This document shows positions 9,150-18,159 of a stretch of DNA of 64,000 nt, in pieces. The stretch covers positions 868,001 through 932,000 of the forward strand of contig NZ_AP027363.1 in assembly GCF_030295955.1 (NCBI RefSeq), in the 5' to 3' direction. The notes beneath the pieces are model-generated. The model saw only the letters and a program-made list of their open reading frames with translations, had not been told where the DNA came from and did not search any database. Position 1 is the stretch's first letter. Every line of letters starts with the position of its first letter. Both the position numbers and the translations under genes were made by a program. Source of the stretch: Thalassotalea agarivorans. GTDB taxonomy: Bacteria; Pseudomonadota; Gammaproteobacteria; Enterobacterales; Alteromonadaceae.

Positions 9150-12100
9150 GTGGATTTTGCTCGCTATAGTATAAAAACGCCAGTTAACATCTGGCTCATG
9201 GTCATTATTTGCCTTATCGGTGGATGGATTGGCTTACAAAATATTGGTCGTTTAGAAGATCCTGCTTTTACCATAAAACTGGCGCAGGTGATTACTCACC
9301 ACCCTGGCGCAAGTGCTGCTAAGGTGGAAAAAGAAGTCACCGAACCGCTAGAAATTGCCTTGCAGCAAATGTCGCAGGTCTATCGACTCATTTCTAAATC
9401 AAAGCCGGGTTACTCTGAAATTACGGTTGAAATCAAGCATCACTACGACGGTAAAGATCTTCCTCAAATTTGGGATGAAATGCGTAAAAAACTGCGCGAT
9501 GCAACCGCAACCTTACCAGCGGGGGCGTCTCAGCCCTACGTGTATGACGAATTTGGTGAAGTGTTTGGTCTTTATTACGCACTAACCGCACCCGATTTTA
9601 CGCCAAGGCAGATGCGTGAAATTTCGCGCATTATTCGTCGTGAGCTTCTGACTACCGAAGGCGTAGCCAAAGTGCAAGTTAACGGAGTATTGGAAGAGCA
9701 GCTAGTTGCTTATATGGACCCATATCGCATCGCGGGCTTGGGCATTTCTTTTCCTGATGTTGTGCGATTATTGCAAGACAACTTAAGGCCATTTAACGGT
9801 GGTCGAATCAAGGTTGAAGACAAACAGATACGCCTTTTGGTTGAAGACGCCTCGAGCCAACTTGAAGAAATTAACAACCTTGCCATTGTCTTGCCTGGCA
9901 GCAATGCATCGGTGCGCGTCAAAGATTTAGCAGAGCTAAAAATAGAGCCCGTTGATATCCAAAGTAATTTGATTCGTTATCAAGGTAATCCTGCGATTAC
10001 GTTGTCGGTGGCAGCGGTGAGTGATGTAAACATTGTTGCCGTGGGTAAACGCGTTAATGACAAGGTTGATGCGTTACTGCAATCTTTGCCTGCAGGTATC
10101 ACCTTAGAGCCGATATACGATCAGGCGGCGGTTGTTGACGAGTCGGTTGCTGGTTTTATTAACAACTTGTTTTTGTCAGTTGTGGTTGTGGTCATTACGC
10201 TGTGTCTTTTCATGGGGTGGCGCTCTGGCATCGTTGTTGGTTCCATACTTCTTATCACGGTATTGGGCACTATATTGATCATGTGGCTATCCGATTTGCA
10301 GCTGCAGCGTATTTCACTAGGCGCCATGGTTATCGCCATGGGTATGCTGGTTGACAACGCTATCGTGGTGGCAGAAGGCATGATGATGCGAATGCAACAG
10401 GGCAGAAGTGCGATGGAGTCTGCTAGTTTCATCGTGAAACGAACACAATGGCCATTGCTTGGTGCCACGGTAATTGGTATTGCGGCTTTCTCAGGAATTG
10501 GCTTGTCAGATGACCAAACCGGTGAGTTCTTATTTTCACTGTTCGCGGTTGTATTAATTTCATTAATGCTCAGTTGGATACTAGCGGTATCGGTTACACC
10601 ACTATTTGGTTCTTATTTTTATAAAGTGGGTGACAGTGAAGGCGCTGGCGAAGTGCATAAAGGTTTCTTGTATAGCGGTTATACCAAAAGCTTGCTGTTT
10701 GCCCTTAGAAATCGTTGGCTTACCATGTTGGCGTTGTTAGCACTTACTATTGGTGCCTACGCGAGTTTTGCTTACGTTAAACAAGGCTTCTTCCCACCGT
10801 CTAATGCGCCGCTATTTTTTGTTCATTATTGGGGGCCACAAGATAGAGATATTCGATCAACAGAGCAGCGCGTTATAGCCGCTGAGAAGGTGATAGCAGA
10901 ATTTGAACAAGTGGATTCTATTTCAACTTTTATTGGTCGTGGCGCTGATAGATTTACCCTGACCTACAATCCCGAGTTGCCAAACGAAAGTTATGCGCTG
11001 TTTATTGTCCGTACCGCTGATGTTGAGCAAATTGATGCGTTAGCGCCTAAGGTTATGGCCGCGTTAAAACCGGTTGATCAAGATGCAAACTTTTATATGG
11101 AACGAATGCAGTTTGGCCCCGGTGGCGGCGCTAAATTGGTTGCACGCTTTTCAGGTCGAGATATCGAGGTATTAAGAGATTTAGGTGAACAAGCCAAAAC
11201 AATCTATCGCGAGGATGGTTTGATCATCGATATTCGCGATGATTGGCGCGAAAAAGGTTTGGTACTTAATACCCATTTTGATGAATTTAATGCCGGTATC
11301 TCTGGCGTATCTCGCACAGATTTTACTGATGCTGTGCAGTTTGCAAGCACAGGGATGCCGCTCGGCCGATTGCGTGATGGTGACTATACTTATCCCATCG
11401 TAGCCAAGATGTCGGTTAATTCTAGTGACCCTGTGCAAAATATTCTAAACAGCCAAGTGTGGAGTTCGCAGCAGCGTAAATATATTCCCTTTAGACAGCT
11501 AACTACGGGCGTTGCACTAGAAAGCGAAGATGTGATTATTCATCGTAGAGATCGGGTTAGAACTATTTCTGTGATGGCAGATCCTGCTGTTTTTGAAACA
11601 GCTACTGAAGCGCGTGCACGGATACTTGAAAAGATAGAAAGTATTCCTTTACCCGACGGCTACAAATTAGAGTGGGGCGGCGAATATGAAAACTCTTCTG
11701 ATGCGCAAAAAGCGCTAGGTAAGGGTTTACCTGCGGGCTTTCTTGTCATGCTGCTTTGTACCGTTGTGTTGTTTGGCCGTGTTAGACAGCCACTGATTGT
11801 TTGGTCTGTTGTTCCTATGGCTGTTGTTGGGGTTGTGGCCGGGCTACTTGGTACCGATATGCCATTTGGTTTTATGTCGTTACTTGGTTTCCTCAGTTTG
11901 TTTGGTATGTTAATTAAAAATGCGATTGTATTGCTTGAAGAAATTGACCTACAAATCGATGAAGGCAAAGAAAAGCAAAAAGCGATTGTTGAGGCAAGCG
12001 TTTCAAGGCTACGACCGGTCTCTTTGGCGGCAGTTACCACGATACTGGGGATGGCACCATTACTGGCTGATGCATTTTTCTCGTCAATGGCAATTACTAT

Positions 12101-12194
12101 TATGGGCGGTTTAGCGTTTGCAACCGTATTAACGCTAATCGCAGTGCCGGTACTTTATAGTTTGATGTACCGAATTAAATTTAATAGGGCTTAA
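9150..12194 (+). CDS. RND-family multidrug efflux transporter (AcrB type)
   Basis: This 1014-aa inner-membrane proton-driven pump starts at GTG with GGAG upstream. It has the standard two-fold architecture: TM1 near residue 12, a large periplasmic loop, TM2-6 at about 335-480, a second periplasmic loop, and TM8-12 near the C-terminus. The intramembrane Asp motif GMLVDNAIVVAEG in TM4 is intact, so it should be active. It is somewhat shorter than AcrB (1049 aa). No outer-membrane TolC partner is encoded nearby, so it presumably uses one encoded elsewhere. The substrate is unknown. Confidence 0.93.
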   Translation: MDFARYSIKTPVNIWLMVIICLIGGWIGLQNIGRLEDPAFTIKLAQVITHHPGASAAKVEKEVTEPLEIALQQMSQVYRLISKSKPGYSEITVEIKHHYDGKDLPQIWDEMRKKLRDATATLPAGASQPYVYDEFGEVFGLYYALTAPDFTPRQMREISRIIRRELLTTEGVAKVQVNGVLEEQLVAYMDPYRIAGLGISFPDVVRLLQDNLRPFNGGRIKVEDKQIRLLVEDASSQLEEINNLAIVLPGSNASVRVKDLAELKIEPVDIQSNLIRYQGNPAITLSVAAVSDVNIVAVGKRVNDKVDALLQSLPAGITLEPIYDQAAVVDESVAGFINNLFLSVVVVVITLCLFMGWRSGIVVGSILLITVLGTILIMWLSDLQLQRISLGAMVIAMGMLVDNAIVVAEGMMMRMQQGRSAMESASFIVKRTQWPLLGATVIGIAAFSGIGLSDDQTGEFLFSLFAVVLISLMLSWILAVSVTPLFGSYFYKVGDSEGAGEVHKGFLYSGYTKSLLFALRNRWLTMLALLALTIGAYASFAYVKQGFFPPSNAPLFFVHYWGPQDRDIRSTEQRVIAAEKVIAEFEQVDSISTFIGRGADRFTLTYNPELPNESYALFIVRTADVEQIDALAPKVMAALKPVDQDANFYMERMQFGPGGGAKLVARFSGRDIEVLRDLGEQAKTIYREDGLIIDIRDDWREKGLVLNTHFDEFNAGISGVSRTDFTDAVQFASTGMPLGRLRDGDYTYPIVAKMSVNSSDPVQNILNSQVWSSQQRKYIPFRQLTTGVALESEDVIIHRRDRVRTISVMADPAVFETATEARARILEKIESIPLPDGYKLEWGGEYENSSDAQKALGKGLPAGFLVMLLCTVVLFGRVRQPLIVWSVVPMAVVGVVAGLLGTDMPFGFMSLLGFLSLFGMLIKNAIVLLEEIDLQIDEGKEKQKAIVEASVSRLRPVSLAAVTTILGMAPLLADAFFSSMAITIMGGLAFATVLTLIAVPVLYSLMYRIKFNRA

Positions 12195-12195
12195 T

Positions 12196-12867
12196 ATGGC
12201 AACATCAACGGACTTTAATATGGACTTTAGCAAGCAGGTTGTCATTGATAGCAACTTGCTTGAATGGCAATCTAGCCCTGCATCAGGCGTTGAGCGAAAA
12301 CTCCTAGCACGTGAACATGCAGAATCTGGACATGCTACTTCCATTGTCCGTTACATGCCCGGTGCTAGCTTTTCTCGCCACGAGCATCCGTTTGGAGAAG
12401 AAATTTTTGTACTAGACGGCGTCTTTTCCGATGAAACTGGCGACTATGGCGCAGGCACTTATATTAGAAATCCGCCGGGCACAGGTCATGCACCTTTTAG
12501 TGAGCATGGCTGTACTTTGTTTGTGAAACTTCATCAGTTCAATCCTCATGATACTCAAACGGTTAGAGTTGATACGCGCAATACGCCGTGGTTACCGGGT
12601 CAAGGTAACTTGCAGGTTATGCCTTTGCATGACTTTGAAACGGAACATACCGCATTAGTAAAGTGGCCAGTGGGCGAAGTATTTCAGCCACACCGTCATT
12701 TTGGTGGTGAAGAGATCTTGGTGTTATCCGGTTGCTTTAAAGATGAACACGGCAGTTATCCTGCAGGGTCTTGGATGAGAAGCCCGCACATGAGTCAGCA
12801 TCATCCTTTTGTGGAAGAGGAAACTGTTATTTTGGTGAAAGTTGGCCATCTACCACTGACCATGTAA
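12196..12867 (+). CDS. Bicupin of the ChrR cupin-like family
   Basis: The 223-aa protein has two tandem cupin domains, about residues 40-115 and 140-220. The first holds SFSRHEHPFGEEIFVLDGVF and the second FQPHRHFGGEEILVLSGCF. Both keep the HxH...E metal-binding pattern, so each barrel probably binds a metal. These domains resemble the C-terminal cupin of the anti-sigma factor ChrR, but no zinc anti-sigma domain is present. It starts one base after the RND stop and is followed by a terminator, so it is the third gene of the efflux operon. Its role there is unknown; a redox or small-molecule sensing or enzymatic function is possible. Confidence 0.82.
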   Translation: MATSTDFNMDFSKQVVIDSNLLEWQSSPASGVERKLLAREHAESGHATSIVRYMPGASFSRHEHPFGEEIFVLDGVFSDETGDYGAGTYIRNPPGTGHAPFSEHGCTLFVKLHQFNPHDTQTVRVDTRNTPWLPGQGNLQVMPLHDFETEHTALVKWPVGEVFQPHRHFGGEEILVLSGCFKDEHGSYPAGSWMRSPHMSQHHPFVEEETVILVKVGHLPLTM

Positions 12868-12896
12868 AAAAAAGGAGCCCAAGGCTCCTTTTTTAA
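12868..12896. terminator. Bidirectional terminator
   Basis: The stem AAAGGAGCC / GGCTCCTTT has a three-base loop and lies between A and T runs. It closes the efflux operon on plus and the DUF4136 gene on minus. Confidence 0.85.
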
Positions 12897-13448
12897 TTAC
12901 GCTTGTTGTGATTCGGAAAATTTAATTTTCTCGAACATGGTTGCGATAACTTTGTTAATTTCTTCTTCGCGCTCTTGCGCCGAATCTAGCTGCTTAAGTT
13001 TTTTACTTAAGGTACTGCGCATTACTGACTGTTTAGTCTTACTGTCGATAAAATCGATAACTAAAGTCCCTTCAACATAATCATGCGTATGCACAGTTGA
13101 TACTCCGGCATAACCAGGGCCATAGTATCGTCCATAATGACCGCTATAGGTGGTATCAACATCGATTTTGTCTTTGGTTACCAAAAAGTAAGCAATCATA
13201 ATATCAGCCTTTTCAAGAGAGACTTTTTCAAGCCCTTGCGCTTGTGATTGCGTGTCGATGGCTGCATTAATTCGATTGCGGTCGATATCACTTAGCATAC
13301 GATTTTTGTCATGACTGTCTGCCACAATGTGATAGCTGTCCACTTGGCTAAAATCATAACCAACTTGTTTGTCCACACTTGCGTTGTATGAGGAACAAGC
13401 TGACAAACATAGGGTAAGCAAAACAATGATTTGTTTGGTTAGTGTCAT
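12897..13448 (-). CDS. DUF4136-like lipoprotein
   Basis: This 183-aa protein has a lipoprotein signal (IIVLLTLCLSACSS, lipobox LSAC). The body resembles DUF4136 proteins: a conserved YDFSQVDSYHI start, a central Gly/Tyr-rich patch (YSGHYGRYYGPGYAG), and a beta segment EGTLVIDFIDSKTKQSVMR. Such proteins sit in the envelope and their function is not known. It is transcribed alone, convergent with the efflux operon and divergent from the LysR gene. Confidence 0.75.
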   Translation of the reverse strand: MTLTKQIIVLLTLCLSACSSYNASVDKQVGYDFSQVDSYHIVADSHDKNRMLSDIDRNRINAAIDTQSQAQGLEKVSLEKADIMIAYFLVTKDKIDVDTTYSGHYGRYYGPGYAGVSTVHTHDYVEGTLVIDFIDSKTKQSVMRSTLSKKLKQLDSAQEREEEINKVIATMFEKIKFSESQQA

Positions 13449-13565
13449 AATACACCTCTACATTTGTTGTTTGATTGAAAACGGCGATAGTGTATCGCTT
13501 GTATAATATTAATGATATTGATATAAAATCATACAAGATATGACTTTGGTACATATGGGTGAGTA

Positions 13566-14477
13566 ATGGATCTTGAACAACAATTGTCGCGTGTCGATTT
13601 AAATCTGTTAGTGTCTCTTCAGGTTTTGCTGGCGGAGGAAAATGTTAGTCGAGCGGCTGACAGGTTGTTTTTGTCACAATCTGCAATGAGCAGAACCCTA
13701 CAAAGGCTACGAGATTTGTTCGATGATCCACTGTTTGTTCGCCACGCCAAAGGCATAACGCCAACACCCAAAGCGCAGCAACTGGCTGAAAAGCTCAACG
13801 TCTTGCTACCTAATATTGCAGAAGTATTACATGCACAAGCGTTTGAACCACAACAGAGCGAAGCGGCCTTTAACATTGCGGTACCTGCGCTGTTAAGTGA
13901 GAGTATTTTGTTGCCATTAATAGAGCAGCTCGCCTCACAGGCGCCGCATATGTGCATCAATGAAATTCCAATTGATAATGCGCCATGGAAGCAATTAGCG
14001 GAAGGCAAACTCGATTTTGCTGTACATATCGATGTGCCCGATGACGACGATTTTGTGGCTACGCCAATTACCTCAATCGCGCCATTTATCTATGCTCATC
14101 AAAGTCACCCTTTGGCGGGGCAAGAAAAGGTGAGTTTAACAGATTGTTTAGCTTGGCCTTTTGTTGAAATGTTAGTCACTGGAAATCAAGGCGTTACCCA
14201 AAACCTTCCGTTGAAACAATTGTTTTCACAAACCAAACAACAGCCTAAAGTTATTGCGCGCAGTAAACAGCTCAACACACTACTGACCGCTGTAGCTAGC
14301 AGAAATGCACTCATTGTTGCGTCTAATTTATTGCAGTCTAAACATGTACCACTGCGACCTATTTATCAATTTGATTTACCACAAAAAGATCCTTTAACGC
14401 TGTATTTAGTCAGCCATAAACGCGTTAGTGGTAGTAGTGCCCATCAATGGTTGCAGCAGCAGATCATTAAACTGTAA
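13566..14477 (+). CDS. LysR-family transcriptional regulator
   Basis: The 303-aa protein has the LysR winged-helix N-terminus (DLNLLVSLQVLLAEENVSRA, then FLSQSAMSRTLQRLRDLFDD), followed by a periplasmic-binding-protein-like effector domain from about residue 90. The N-terminus fits the NodD/LeuO-like branch. It is divergent from the DUF4136 gene with 117 bp between them, but no target is evident, and the gene runs straight into a tRNA on the opposite strand. Confidence 0.9.
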   Translation: MDLEQQLSRVDLNLLVSLQVLLAEENVSRAADRLFLSQSAMSRTLQRLRDLFDDPLFVRHAKGITPTPKAQQLAEKLNVLLPNIAEVLHAQAFEPQQSEAAFNIAVPALLSESILLPLIEQLASQAPHMCINEIPIDNAPWKQLAEGKLDFAVHIDVPDDDDFVATPITSIAPFIYAHQSHPLAGQEKVSLTDCLAWPFVEMLVTGNQGVTQNLPLKQLFSQTKQQPKVIARSKQLNTLLTAVASRNALIVASNLLQSKHVPLRPIYQFDLPQKDPLTLYLVSHKRVSGSSAHQWLQQQIIKL

Positions 14478-14481
14478 ATAC

Positions 14482-14558
14482 TGGCGCTCCGAACAGGAGT
14501 CGAACCTGTGACCTACCGCTTAGGAGGCGGTCGCTCTATCCAGCTGAGCTACCGGAGC
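14482..14558 (-). tRNA. tRNA-Arg (anticodon CCT)
   Basis: A 77-nt cloverleaf: acceptor GCTCCGG pairs with TCGGAGC, discriminator G and an encoded CCA. The anticodon stem ACCGC / GCGGT holds the loop CTCCTAA with anticodon CCT, which reads the rare Arg codon AGG. The T-loop is GGTTCGACTCC. Confidence 0.97.
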
Positions 14559-14796
14559 TAAGTTTGTTTGCAATTCAAGGTACAATTCTAGGTACATTTT
14601 CGCTAAACAATGTTCATGCATTTTTACTACGTAAAGTACGTAAACACAATTTTTTGAATGTTTTATAACTATTTTTTACTAGTCTAATCTATCTTTTATG
14701 TAGTTGATAAGTAAAGACTTATATGTTTTAGAGTTTTGACCTGTCACTTAATCTGAATTATAAATAGGGTTAATGGAACGTTTTAAAGGATTAAAA

Positions 14797-15282
14797 ATGA
14801 AACAAACAGCCATATTTTTTCTCGCCTACTTTGTTTGTTCAGCTTCTACTTACGCCAAGTACCACTTTGCTTACGGTCTAGGCAGTACATTTATATTTAT
14901 GCCTGAAATATCCTACTCTATCGATGAGAATTCAAATATATTCGCGCAATATCGATGGGGAATGACCAAGGGGTACGCAATTGGTTGGGAAAGAAAGTTT
15001 CATGACAATTTTTCTGCATCTCTTCTGTATGGAACGGTGGGGTCAGACGCTAAACCCTGCGAAGCGTCGGATTCTGGCATTCTAGTTGATACTGCAGTGT
15101 GCGCCGCAAATACATTTTTAACAAGAAACGCTGCAAATGGTTTTGGTACGAGCTTTAATTATTATTTTAGTGGCTATGACCATGGAGGGTTTATCTTAAA
15201 AGGTGAGCTTGGTTACGGTGAAAATACGGTGTTAAATGAATATGACGTTAAGACAGGTATTTACTTGTTTTATAAATTTTGA
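14797..15282 (+). CDS. Small outer-membrane beta-barrel-like protein, unknown
   Basis: The start at 14797 has AAGGA seven bases upstream and gives MKQTAIFFLAYFVCSASTYA, a signal peptide cleaved after TYA. The mature part is about 140 aa, rich in aromatic and alternating residues (FAQYRWGMTKGYAIGWERKF), and ends in Phe (LFYKF). These features fit a small eight-stranded outer-membrane barrel. There are two Cys in the middle region. I do not recognise a named family. The gene is isolated, downstream of a tRNA and in AT-rich DNA. Confidence 0.6.
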   Translation: MKQTAIFFLAYFVCSASTYAKYHFAYGLGSTFIFMPEISYSIDENSNIFAQYRWGMTKGYAIGWERKFHDNFSASLLYGTVGSDAKPCEASDSGILVDTAVCAANTFLTRNAANGFGTSFNYYFSGYDHGGFILKGELGYGENTVLNEYDVKTGIYLFYKF

Positions 15283-15414
15283 TTAGTATCTTGAATTGAT
15301 ACGTTCAGACCAATCTCACGTTAAATTCAGTGCATGCTCCATAACAACTGCCTGGAGGCAAATAGCTAAAGGAGCATAAACTCAAGCAAAGCGAATTGCT
15401 CTATAACACAATGA

Positions 15415-16671
15415 TTAGTTGAAGCGGCTAATACAATACGGGCGGATATCTAGCTCTGGCTGCTCGCCACTAACAATTTGTCCGATAAGCTTGCCGGTAA
15501 TTGCCCCTAAAGTCAGTCCCAAATGTTGGTGACCTAAAGCAAAGTAAAGCTGCTTATGTTTTGTTGCTTTTCCGATAACAGGTAGTGAATCTGGCAGGGA
15601 AGGGCGACATCCCATCCAAAGCGCACTTTCATCGACACTGGCGGGTAGCAGGGGAGTCTCTTTTAGCACCGCTTTGGCGTGTTGATACAACATGGTTGCG
15701 CGTTGCCAATTGGCTGTCGCATGTTGGCCCGCAAATTCTACTGTACCTGCTAATCGTAAGCCCTGGCTCATTGGCGTCATAATGAATTTTCGCTCACCAG
15801 AGGCGATCGGGCGGCTAAGTTTTGCCTCTTGAAACAGTTCTAGATGGTACCCTCGTTCGGCTTCAAGTGGCAGTTTATAGCCGAGTTTATTCAATACGTT
15901 TTTACTGTCTATGCCTGTACTAACGACTACTTTATCAAAGGAACGGTTTCCTTGTGTTGTCCTCAGTTCGACTTTTTCTTGGTGTTCCTTTAGCGCAGTG
16001 ACTTGCGCTTGCTCAAAGTGCACGCCAAGTGATTTAGCATACTGAAACAAAGACAACGACAGCTGATAAGGGTTGATAGTATGACCTACGTCAGTAAAAA
16101 ATAGCGACTGAGTAATACTATCGGCAAGGTTTGGCTCTAGCGCTAACGTTTGTTCTTTTGTTAAGTGTTGTACTGCAATACCCGCATCTTGATATTTCTT
16201 AGCTTCTTTGGCAACCGTATCAAAAGGCGTGTCTTCATATACAACGAGTGAGCCATTGGCTGTTAAAAATTGTTTGGCATCTGCACGCGTAAGCAATGCA
16301 TCATAAGCGGCAATAGCGCCTTCATTAAGTGCTTGCAGTGCTTTTGTATTTTTTTGTCGGTTGGGCTTTTTCATTTGCCAGCAAAAACGTAAAAACCAAG
16401 GTAATACCTTAAAGAAGTATGAAGGTTTAATTGCGATAGGGCCTAATGGGTCAACCAACATTTTGGGTAACTGAACCAACAAAGCAGGATCGGCGAGCGG
16501 GAATACTTGTTCCGTGGCAAAATGCCCAGCGTTTCCTTTTGAGCAGCCTTCGCCAACACCATCTTTGTCAATGAGTGTGACGTAAAATCCTTTTTCTTGC
16601 AGCGCTATTGCGCAGTTAATACCGATAATGCCTGCGCCAATAACAGCAATAGATTGGGGGGTGTCTGCCAT
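15415..16671 (-). CDS. FAD-dependent D-amino-acid (D-hydroxyproline) dehydrogenase
   Basis: The 418-aa DadA-like flavoprotein opens with the dinucleotide-binding motif IAVIGAGIIGINCAIALQEKG and has the DAO-fold C-terminus (YFALGHQHLGLTLGAITGKLI). It begins two bases after the stop of the adjacent proline-racemase-family gene, and a 4-hydroxyproline epimerase is encoded across the divergent promoter. This context suggests that it oxidises cis-4-hydroxy-D-proline to pyrroline-4-hydroxy-2-carboxylate. A general D-amino-acid dehydrogenase role cannot be excluded from sequence alone. Confidence 0.83.
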   Translation of the reverse strand: MADTPQSIAVIGAGIIGINCAIALQEKGFYVTLIDKDGVGEGCSKGNAGHFATEQVFPLADPALLVQLPKMLVDPLGPIAIKPSYFFKVLPWFLRFCWQMKKPNRQKNTKALQALNEGAIAAYDALLTRADAKQFLTANGSLVVYEDTPFDTVAKEAKKYQDAGIAVQHLTKEQTLALEPNLADSITQSLFFTDVGHTINPYQLSLSLFQYAKSLGVHFEQAQVTALKEHQEKVELRTTQGNRSFDKVVVSTGIDSKNVLNKLGYKLPLEAERGYHLELFQEAKLSRPIASGERKFIMTPMSQGLRLAGTVEFAGQHATANWQRATMLYQHAKAVLKETPLLPASVDESALWMGCRPSLPDSLPVIGKATKHKQLYFALGHQHLGLTLGAITGKLIGQIVSGEQPELDIRPYCISRFN

Positions 16672-16673
16672 GA

Positions 16674-17705
16674 TTACCTCAACATAAATCCCTGTGGAAA
16701 AATATCATCTTGTGCCAACATAAAGGTATGCACACCGGTAACAAATGCTCGCCCACTGACACGTGGGATAACAGCGCTTTTACCATGAAAGTCTGTTGTT
16801 TGTTGTATGTTAACGGTCATCCGTCCATCGACAATACTTTCAATTTCTACCGCTTGGTTTTCTGGTAATTGCTCTTTTACGGCGAGCAAGGCTGCTCGGC
16901 CGCTAACGCCCGTGCCAGTCGGTGAGCGATCAACCTCACCATCGGCAAAAATACACACATGGCGAGAATGCGCGCTATGCTTTGTCGTTTTTGATGAGTA
17001 AAAAATAGTGCCATAGAAAAAACTTAAATCGTCTTCTACAGGATGTTGCAGTGGGTATTGCGCCATAACCGCATGTTTTATCGCTCGCCCAGCATCAATT
17101 AGTGCTTGTTGATTGTCCATAGCGCATGATAGCCCAAGTTTATCGGCGTCAACATACGCATAATAGGCGCCACCAAAAGCGATGTCGTATTCAACAGTGC
17201 CGAGCTCATTAACCTCTACCTGTTGGTTTAGTGCTTCTACAAATGACGGGACGTTATCAAAGCTTACCTGTAATTTGCCAGTTTCATCTTCACTTGCATA
17301 GGCGCGAATAAGACCTGCTGGTGAATCAATGCCTATGGCTTGCTGCGGTGCTGGCATTGCAATACTGCCTGACTCTATTGCAACTGACACAGCAGCGATA
17401 ATGCCATGACCACACATTGAGCTGTACCCTTCATTGTGCATAAACAAAATACCGAAGTCTGCTTGCTCTGTGCAGGGCTCTGTTAGTAACGCGCCGTACA
17501 TATCGGCGTGTCCTCTTGGCTCAAACATCAACAATTGTCTAAGGTGATCTAAATGGCTCAGTAGATACTGTCGTTTTTCTAGAATCGTGTCACCTTTAAT
17601 GTCGGGGTAACCTGAGGTGATGATACGCAATGGCTCACCTTCGGTATGCGCGTCGATGGTACCTATTGAAAGGTAGTTTTTAAAGTTGTTGTTTTTCAAT
17701 TGCAT
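16674..17705 (-). CDS. Proline-racemase-family trans-3-hydroxy-L-proline dehydratase
   Basis: The 343-aa protein carries the first catalytic motif MCGHG with Cys near residue 98. The second motif reads [12 protein letters not shown], with Thr (about residue 263) where racemases and epimerases have Cys. In this family the Cys/Thr pair marks trans-3-hydroxy-L-proline dehydratases, which make pyrroline-2-carboxylate. It is transcribed with the FAD dehydrogenase and divergently from the Cys/Cys epimerase. A perfect ATTGTATACAAT palindrome lies 49 bp upstream. The product's reductase is not encoded in this window. Confidence 0.85.
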   Translation of the reverse strand: MQLKNNNFKNYLSIGTIDAHTEGEPLRIITSGYPDIKGDTILEKRQYLLSHLDHLRQLLMFEPRGHADMYGALLTEPCTEQADFGILFMHNEGYSSMCGHGIIAAVSVAIESGSIAMPAPQQAIGIDSPAGLIRAYASEDETGKLQVSFDNVPSFVEALNQQVEVNELGTVEYDIAFGGAYYAYVDADKLGLSCAMDNQQALIDAGRAIKHAVMAQYPLQHPVEDDLSFFYGTIFYSSKTTKHSAHSRHVCIFADGEVDRSPTGTGVSGRAALLAVKEQLPENQAVEIESIVDGRMTVNIQQTTDFHGKSAVIPRVSGRAFVTGVHTFMLAQDDIFPQGFMLR

Positions 17706-17753
17706 AGTGGTTTTCTAGACAAAAACTAAATTTGTACTTGAGTGTATCGTTAA

Positions 17754-17765
17754 ATTGTATACAAT
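17754..17765. promoter_or_regulatory. Candidate GntR (FCD-type) operator
   Basis: ATTGTATACAAT is a perfect 12-bp palindrome and resembles known FCD-GntR operators. It lies just upstream of the dehydratase gene in the divergent control region of the hydroxyproline cluster. Weaker relatives (AATATACAAA near 17808 and AGTATATTGG near 17834) are close by. The GntR gene at 20929 is the likely binder. Confidence 0.5.
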
Positions 17766-18000
17766 ATGCCAAAAGTTAAATGAAAATGCTAGCGCGTTTT
17801 ACATAATATACAAACGAAAGCCAAACATTTGAAAGTATATTGGCAAGGTGTGCGTCCAGTAGTTACGCACAATACGACGATGATTTAATTATCAAGGTCA
17901 CGCTTTCAACATAGATGGTAGATAGATTGATTAGCGAAGGTGTCTAGGATGTGCAACACCTCGCATTGAATTAAGCGAGTTTAACTTAGATGGGCTATCC

Positions 18001-18047
18001 CCTTGATACCTGGTCGCCACTGTTGCGGCCGGGTATTCTTTTCAAGG
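18001..18047 (+). other. Structured leader in the divergent control region
   Basis: The 454-bp gap 17706-18159 has no gene. Within it CCTTGA-TACC pairs with GGTA-(bulge TTCTTT)-TCAAGG around a GC-rich loop, about 110 bp before the epimerase start. It could be a 5'-UTR hairpin; no T run follows, so it is not an obvious terminator. Confidence 0.3.
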
Positions 18048-18159
18048 AAAGATAATAGGTATAGCAAAGTAGTGCTTTATATCATGCACCAGTTAATTTA
18101 CATTCACTAAATTAACACTTTTACTAAAGTACAGTTAAACAAAAATAAGCAGGTAATTA

